A DNA stretch of 64,000 nucleotides. Source: Pinus tabuliformis. Lineage: Eukaryota; Streptophyta; Pinopsida; Pinales; Pinaceae. This document shows positions 58,751-64,000 of this stretch, in pieces. Below the pieces are notes generated by a model, which saw only the letters and a list, made by a program, of their open reading frames with translations, was not told where the DNA came from and did not search any database. Where the stretch lies: positions 1,020,556,514 through 1,020,620,513 of the forward strand of contig CM062804.1 of assembly GCA_031772625.1 (NCBI GenBank). Direction: 5' to 3'. The translations under genes and the position numbers were made by a program. The stretch's first letter is position 1. Every line of letters begins with the position of its first letter.

Positions 58751-61075
58751 TTGAAAAATTACGGGGGTATGACGATGAAGTGGCCCAAGTTTTTTTCTCT
58801 CTCCCTCATTCCACTTACCAAAGCCCATGCCACTGTTGTGGTGAGAGGCCTCTCCATAGAGCTCACCCCTGAACCCATAAGCAGAATTACCATACTTCCC
58901 CTAGGAGTGCCTTGGAGAAAGGAAGACAAGGGAGATAATCAGAATGCTAAGAAGAAATTATTTTTTGAGGGAGAAGAACCCATTGAGGACAAGAATGGAG
59001 TAAGGAGAACAGGCCTAACATACCCCTAGAATGAGGTAAGCTACCACTTTATTAAATACATATCATGGGAAGGTAGGTATAGTGTGGTTTATGGATATCA
59101 CTTTAGGATTCTTGAAGAATTGAGGTTTGGAGAAGAAACACCTCCTCACCACAAGCTTAGCATACCATACTTCCTTCTGCAATCACTGATAGGTACAAGC
59201 ATAAAGGTGCAAGATGGAAACCACCAATACTTATCCCACCATGGGTTAATTAGAATCATCATAGAAGATGCCCTCCACAACCTCAGAATTCCTATCCAAT
59301 GGGAAATTTTTAGATACATGCAGACAGATAAGGATATCAAATCCCTTACATATGATATTAGTCCTACTGTCAATGAAAAGGATGAGGAAGAAATGGAAAC
59401 AGATGAAGAAGAAGTAGAGAGGGATGAAGATGACATAGATGAGGAGGAAGAAGAGGAGAAAGAGAAAGAAGGTGATGAAGAAATAGAGGAAGATGTCAAG
59501 GATGAAACTAATAAACAAGATGAGGATCTAGAAGGAGAAGAAGAGGGGAAAAACATAGGTGAAAAGGGAAATGGGAAAGAGGATTCAGAAGACAAGGAGG
59601 AGTCACCTAGGGTGTCTCCAAAACCCATTAAGAGAGAGGCAACAGTTTCCCTCACTACCCTTAGCACCCCTAAAAAACTGAAAGGAAAAATACTGAGGCA
59701 GACCCCCTTATACTTCAGAATAAGGAAAAGCACAAGGATAAGGCAGGGAAAACCCCAAACTCCAACCAAGGTTCCCATTGTTATTGAGGACTCACATAAA
59801 TAGTAGGAGAAGATGGCTCCTCCTATAAAAACTCAAGAAGAAGGATCCTCAGCACAAACCTCCCCTAAGTCTCCTATCACCTATGTGAGAAGGCTTATAA
59901 CCAAGTCTACCTCATCCAAAGGAAAAGGAATCCTATAAGATACACAGCAGGACCTATAGGAAGCAGAGGAATTCATATAGGAAACTTCTATTAAACCTAC
60001 AGGAAACTCAAAAATTGGATGAGGAAAGAAGTAAGCAGCCAGAAATAAAGAGAGAGGACCCAAAGCTAGAGGAACCTAGTCCTCAACCTAACCTTGACGC
60101 CTACTACAGATTTATTGAGGGGGGCAGGGTCATTCCACCAAAATTTTTCATTCCATTATTCTTTGAGCTTGAGAAAGAGAGAGCCAGAAATCATAGATGG
60201 ATGTTGATTGCCAAGTCCAAGGGAGTGGAGGACATTGGTCACATGGAGGATAAGTTCAAGGAGATGGGCAGACAACTAAGTTTCTTGAGAGACAGATAGG
60301 CTTTCATGAAAAATCAATTAGAGGCAGAAAATGCATGGTTGAAAGGACAACTACAAGAAAGAGAGAATTAATTGGCATCCATGGCTAGTCTCTCTCTAGA
60401 AGCAATCTAGTGTAGGATTCCATCTAATTCCTATGCACTATACCTTAAGGAATAGTGGTTGTTTTCCAAATCAAGACCCTACCACAGAGACGCACTATGC
60501 CATTCCAGGATTATAGACATCTCATTGATCTTTGTGATCAAAGAACATTGGAGTATAGGGCCAAGATGTCTGAGTTTTAATTGCATAACATGGCCTTGAT
60601 AGACATGAATGTATGGGACCCTATTGCAAAGCTAGGGCATTTACAGTTGATGGCTTTGGCATCATGGATGAACCATGAAGAAGCAAGGGCTACAGAAATG
60701 AAGAAGATGTTGTCAAAAGAACAAACAAAGCCTCTTATGATCAGAGCTGAGCAGTCCAATCCAATGGCACTCATCAGTACACATAATTTAATTTCAAATG
60801 ATCCTCAACTTGAACCCAGGTGTCTTGCTACCCAAGAGCAAGCAATTACACATTTTGAGGACATGTTTAGATTATTAGGGGATGACAACATGCAATATTA
60901 CCTAAGGAGATGGAATACATTGCCATACAGTTTGAAGATCAGAGAGTACCACTCTCCTCAAAGGATGAGAGAAGCACTAAATAAGAAACCCATGTACAAA
61001 CAATCCATCAAAAGGCTCAAAGTCAATTGGATTGGCCTAAGACTCAGTCCCCACTACTCTTGGGGATGTTAGAAG
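58751..61075 (+). pseudogene. Third-frame accessory protein of element F (broken)
   Basis: Plus-strand sense from about 58751 to 61072 with several stops. N-terminal block: VVVRGLSIELTPEPISRIT and LPLGVPWRKED. Core (59084-59330): RYSVVYGYHFRILEELRF, LSIPYFLLQSL, HHGLIRIIIEDAL, IPIQWEIFRYM. Then a very acidic run of Glu/Asp (59380-59560), a Lys/Thr-rich part, a stop at 59801-59803, a second frame 60015-60299 with a coiled coil (EDKFKEMGRQLSFLRDR) and a third, 60581-61072, ending LSPHYSWGC. Core blocks match gene D and element A. The VRG...PE.I...LP pattern resembles the 'putative plant transposon protein' domain, from memory. It sits at the env position of Athila, without a visible membrane segment. 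Confidence 0.68.
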
Positions 61076-61245
61076 GAAGGAAGGAAGAGTAAGAAAGAAA
61101 GTAGTGGGAGGAGATAGAAAAGAAGGTAGGATTCTATGCACAAGAAGAGGAAACCACAACAGAGGCATGGGATGTCAGGAAGGCCACTAGATCTATGAAA
61201 GACATGGATATTGATTGAGTTTCTCAAAGGATGAGCAACACTTTT

Positions 61246-61258
61246 AGTAAGGGGGTGA
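61246..61258 (+). promoter_or_regulatory. Polypurine tract of element F
   Basis: AGTAAGGGGGTGA directly before the TGATGAGCC start of the right LTR. Confidence 0.6.
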
Positions 61259-62053
61259 TGATGAGCCTCATCATTGGGTAATTATATGGGCCTTAATTAA
61301 CCTCCTAGCTTAGTCAAATCAACTCTTCTCACAACTTATTACATGTTTTTATTATATTTTGTTTAATGGGATGAGTTAAAGTGAGATATTATGCCTAGTG
61401 GACTAATAGGCATTGAATGCGGGTTTGGAAGAGAAAATCAAGGAATTTTTGTAAGACTAACATTTCAAACTTGAACAGGACAAGGGAGAGAGATTATAAG
61501 AGGTAAATACTCCTCATTTACTCCTCCCCCATTCAAATGTTCCTCCATTAATCACACCATCTCGGAGTGCAAGCATCCAAGTCATGAAGATCAAAAGACA
61601 GTCAAGCAAGTGATATACACAGAGTTAGTTCATCTCAATTTTGGGAGCCGAGCCTCCCTATATTTAAGGAAGTCATTGGAGACTTCAGTTGTATAAGTAG
61701 AGAGGCCTAGAGTCTCCTTAGGATTTGAATGTTTGTTGTTAAAAAATTAGTTATTTTTGAGCTCTAGACTTGTGGAATACATTGATGTAATTTTATGTTT
61801 TGATAATGAAAATGAGCTTTTTCTTGGTCCAACATTGAGTTAACTCAGAGGGCTAAAGCTCTTGGGTTAGGGCCCAACCCTAGCATCAAAGGATCCTCTT
61901 TTTGTATATGTATGCTTAGCTTATTTTCATAGATTCATGGTTAAATTATCTCTAGAAGTATTTCATTACAAGTATCGTGGATTTGACTATTTATTTATTA
62001 GTTTGCTTCCATTTGTGCTTTACTTCAGTAGCAGTTTATAAGAGATAAGAGCT
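61259..62053 (+). repeat. 3' LTR of element F (3' end missing)
   Basis: Starts TGATGAGCCTCATCA after the purine tract; its start is complementary to the 5' LTR end (GCTCATCA at 51017). Similarity to the left LTR stops near 62053 (TTATAAGAGATAAGAGC), so about 1.2 kb of the 3' part is missing. Confidence 0.8.
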
Positions 62054-62539
62054 TTTTTGTGTTTGCAGCTCCAAGAGTGTGATTTCCCATCACAATTTTG
62101 TGGATTTATGGGGTTTATATTTAATGATATGTGTTCAGCTTGGTTTCCATTTTGGGGTCATCCTACCCCCTTGCATGCACCTTGTATTTTGGAAACACAA
62201 GATGTGGTTGGTGTAGTTGATTTTACTTTTGATACCATGCTACTACCCTACATAGATCTCTATGTTTTGTTGAGTAGGACCATTACTATAAATATTAATT
62301 TTTAACAATATAGGAAATAAGATGAAATCACACATATAATAAACATAAAACTGATTTACTATACATGTACCATAATGCATGAATAATCAAATTTCTCATA
62401 GTAAATGAAAATGAAAATACAATAGAACATCAAACAAATCATACACAAACAGAATCATAATTCATCCTACACACAACAATGTCAAATTTAACTTTATTGT
62501 GTTGATAAATTATAGGATTGAAGCATGACTGCAAAATGT
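62054..62539. other. No gene recognised
   Basis: AT-rich sequence after the truncated LTR of element F. Only a short plus-strand frame (62057-62305) without family features. Confidence 0.4.
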
Positions 62540-62960
62540 TCAAAATGTACATCAAAGAACATCTATTCTACACTCTTCCTCAAGGTGTTCCAAAGATACA
62601 TGGGCTTCATCAACTTCCCCATTATCACTATCACTATCATTATCCTCTTGAATAGGCATCCAATGGCACACCAACCAATTTCGATTATCCATTTGTAAGC
62701 TCCTACTCATTAATCCATGAAGCATCCTCTAGAACCACATCCCATGTTTTCCTAATCCTTATAGGTACTCCAATCACCTTTGTCCAAAGAGAAAGGATAC
62801 TATGCATGCACGTGTAGATGAACCGATTCTTCTTGGCAAATGAGGAATTGACAACCCATGATATGGATCAAATAACAATCTAAAAAATCTCTTGCAATAC
62901 ATGTGCAAGCTTCTTCCACCATCAATTGGGTTCTTCCTAACTAATGGTCAGCTTATACTC
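62540..62960 (-). pseudogene. Possible hAT transposase C-terminal relic
   Basis: One minus-strand frame reads, with stops, EEPN.WWKKLAHVLQEIF, then SSFAKKNRFIYTCMHSI, then KTWDVVLEDASWINE, and a neighbouring frame ends in an acidic stretch (EDNDSDSDNGEVDEAH). The order WW...LQ.I...KK.NR, followed by an acidic end, recalls the hAT dimerisation region, but the usual SSxCERxWS block is missing. Weak call. Confidence 0.3.
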
Positions 62961-63540
62961 ATTCATATTTTGTATTGAACGAATTTCTAAGATCAACAAA
63001 ATACAGACAACTTTTAGATTACCCTTACCTCTTCTAGAATACATATATTTGAGATGGCATCTTTACCTCCACCTCAAGGTCATCTTCAACTTACTCTCTA
63101 CTAGACCTTCACAAACACCATTTTGGATTGAGTGTGCCCATGTAAAGAGGGTTATTTTAGCTTAAGCTACCTTTCTATGCAATGTTTGATTTGTCTAGAG
63201 AAACCAAGGTAAGAATCCTCTAAGGATATAGCCTCCTTTCCCTATCATTTCATTACTCACCTTATAAATCTTCTACAAGAGTAGGAACTTGAACTTGAAT
63301 TTGTAACATGGTAGCACGGGTCCCTAAAAAATGTGCCACCTTATCATTTTAAAAGTGATGCAATTGGGAATGGAAGGTCACCCATGTAAACACAACATGT
63401 AAGTAAGCATGCACCTCCTCGATCTAGGAGTATATTCAATGAAGCTAAAGTATCTTACTACTTTAAACTCAACATCTTTTTTCTAAGACACCCCAAAGGA
63501 AATATGTTGGTTGTTTTATATTCTTTCCACGACTAGCCCA
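62961..63540. other. No gene recognised
   Basis: Short open frames only. May contain older parts of the same decayed transposon on the minus strand. Confidence 0.35.
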
Positions 63541-63742
63541 TGTAGTTAACTGGGGGGTTAGAAGGGGGGCAGAGCCCCCCCTTAATAATTCTGATTGCAT
63601 AGTAGGGGGAGTCACAAGGGGTTTGAGGGGTGCAGGTAACCCCACTCTATGGGATATGGGGCAGCACCCTAGAAAATTTTGTTTTTGGACCCTATATTAG
63701 GTTGGGCGGACCTACCTATGGTTTTGTGCATGATTTTTCGCA

Positions 63743-63819
63743 CATGGTTTTGGATGTGATGGTTTTTGGTCCATGGTTTTGGATGCGATGGTTTTGGTCC
63801 ATGGTATTGGATGCTTTGG
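63743..63819. repeat. 28-29 bp tandem repeat directly upstream of a TATA box
   Basis: Copies start at 63743, 63772 and 63800, each like CATGGTTTTGGATGYGATGG followed by TTTTGGTC; the third is partial. The TATAAATA box begins five bases after the third copy. Confidence 0.8.
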
Positions 63820-63823
63820 CATC

Positions 63824-63831
63824 TATAAATA
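63824..63831 (+). promoter_or_regulatory. TATA box
   Basis: TATAAATA in the context GCATCTATAAATATGTATTG, downstream of the tandem repeats. Confidence 0.55.
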
Positions 63832-64000
63832 TGTATTGTAGCATTGAAAGGAATATAATGAAAAATCAAGCTGGTACTCCCAGTTTTGGGATCCAGGGGA
63901 AAATCTCTTTGTATATGTGTTTTATGTGTTATGCTCTCACTATTGTTTATTTTCTATGTTTTAGAATTCGTATGCAGGTAATTTCTATACGGGGTTAAAA

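Larger units (their letters stand above)
63541..64000 (+). repeat. Probable start of an LTR (continues past window)
   Basis: Begins TGTAGTTAACTGGGGGG, holds a perfect GC hairpin (GGGGGGC, AGA, GCCCCCC at 63564-63580), G-rich U3-like sequence, three tandem repeats (63743-63819) and a TATAAATA box at 63824-63831. This is a promoter-like U3 layout. No partner in the window, so LTR is an inference. The 122-codon open frame at 63630-63998 lies across these signals and is not called as a gene. Confidence 0.45.

Noticed and set aside
59146-59778. 210-codon Ser-rich minus-strand frame
   Set aside because: It is the antisense of the Glu/Asp-rich run in the third frame of element F.
63630-63998. 122-codon frame with Trp/Phe repeats at the right edge
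   Set aside because: It spans the tandem repeats and the TATA box of a probable LTR; the apparent protein repeat comes from the DNA repeats.

Overview
This window looks like intergenic DNA from a seed plant with a large, repeat-filled genome. I see no host gene, rRNA, tRNA or CRISPR array. Nearly everything recognisable is LTR retrotransposon, mostly Ty3/gypsy (order PR-RT-RH-INT), decayed to different degrees and nested. The very high element density, C-rich LTR ends and lineages present fit a gymnosperm such as a conifer best, but that is an inference from repeat content only.

Layout. 1-3756: element G (minus), with one LTR, a tRNA-Arg-like primer site and a gag-like frame running off the left edge. 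3757-15609: element H (minus), a chromovirus-like gag fragment and LTR. G sits inside the H gag, and element A (5626-15491) sits inside the H LTR. A is the best-preserved structure here: two ~1.3 kb LTRs, target duplication CTAAC, tRNA-Asp primer site and a nearly open gag-protease frame, but no reverse transcriptase or integrase. H itself interrupts the gag of a plus-strand element I (15610-16320), whose protease appears at about 22.8 kb. Between these lies a broken coiled-coil gene on the minus strand (17362-20834); a second diverged copy lies on the plus strand at 26970-28958. 29241-34531: element K (minus), with paired LTRs around an unknown protein. 36391-44084: element B (plus), a full-length decayed gag-pol element with target duplication AAAGG, inserted in a relic accessory gene D (36270-36385 plus 44090-45180, minus). 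46440-48588: element C (minus), LTR, gag and protease only. 49143-62053: element F (plus), a tRNA-Asp-primed gag-pol element with a long third frame behind integrase. 62054-64000: a weak hAT-like relic and the start of a probable LTR.

How it fits together. A and F have homologous gag and protease regions, the same primer class and a related third frame after gag-pol; F carries pol and A does not, so A looks like a non-autonomous relative of F-type elements. The third-frame protein occurs three times (A, D, F), always broken, with one conserved globular block followed by an acidic or low-complexity linker and a coiled-coil or charged tail. This family, the two-copy coiled-coil gene and the K protein are the least described parts of the window. 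Insertion order can be read directly: I, then H, then A and G independently; and D, then B.
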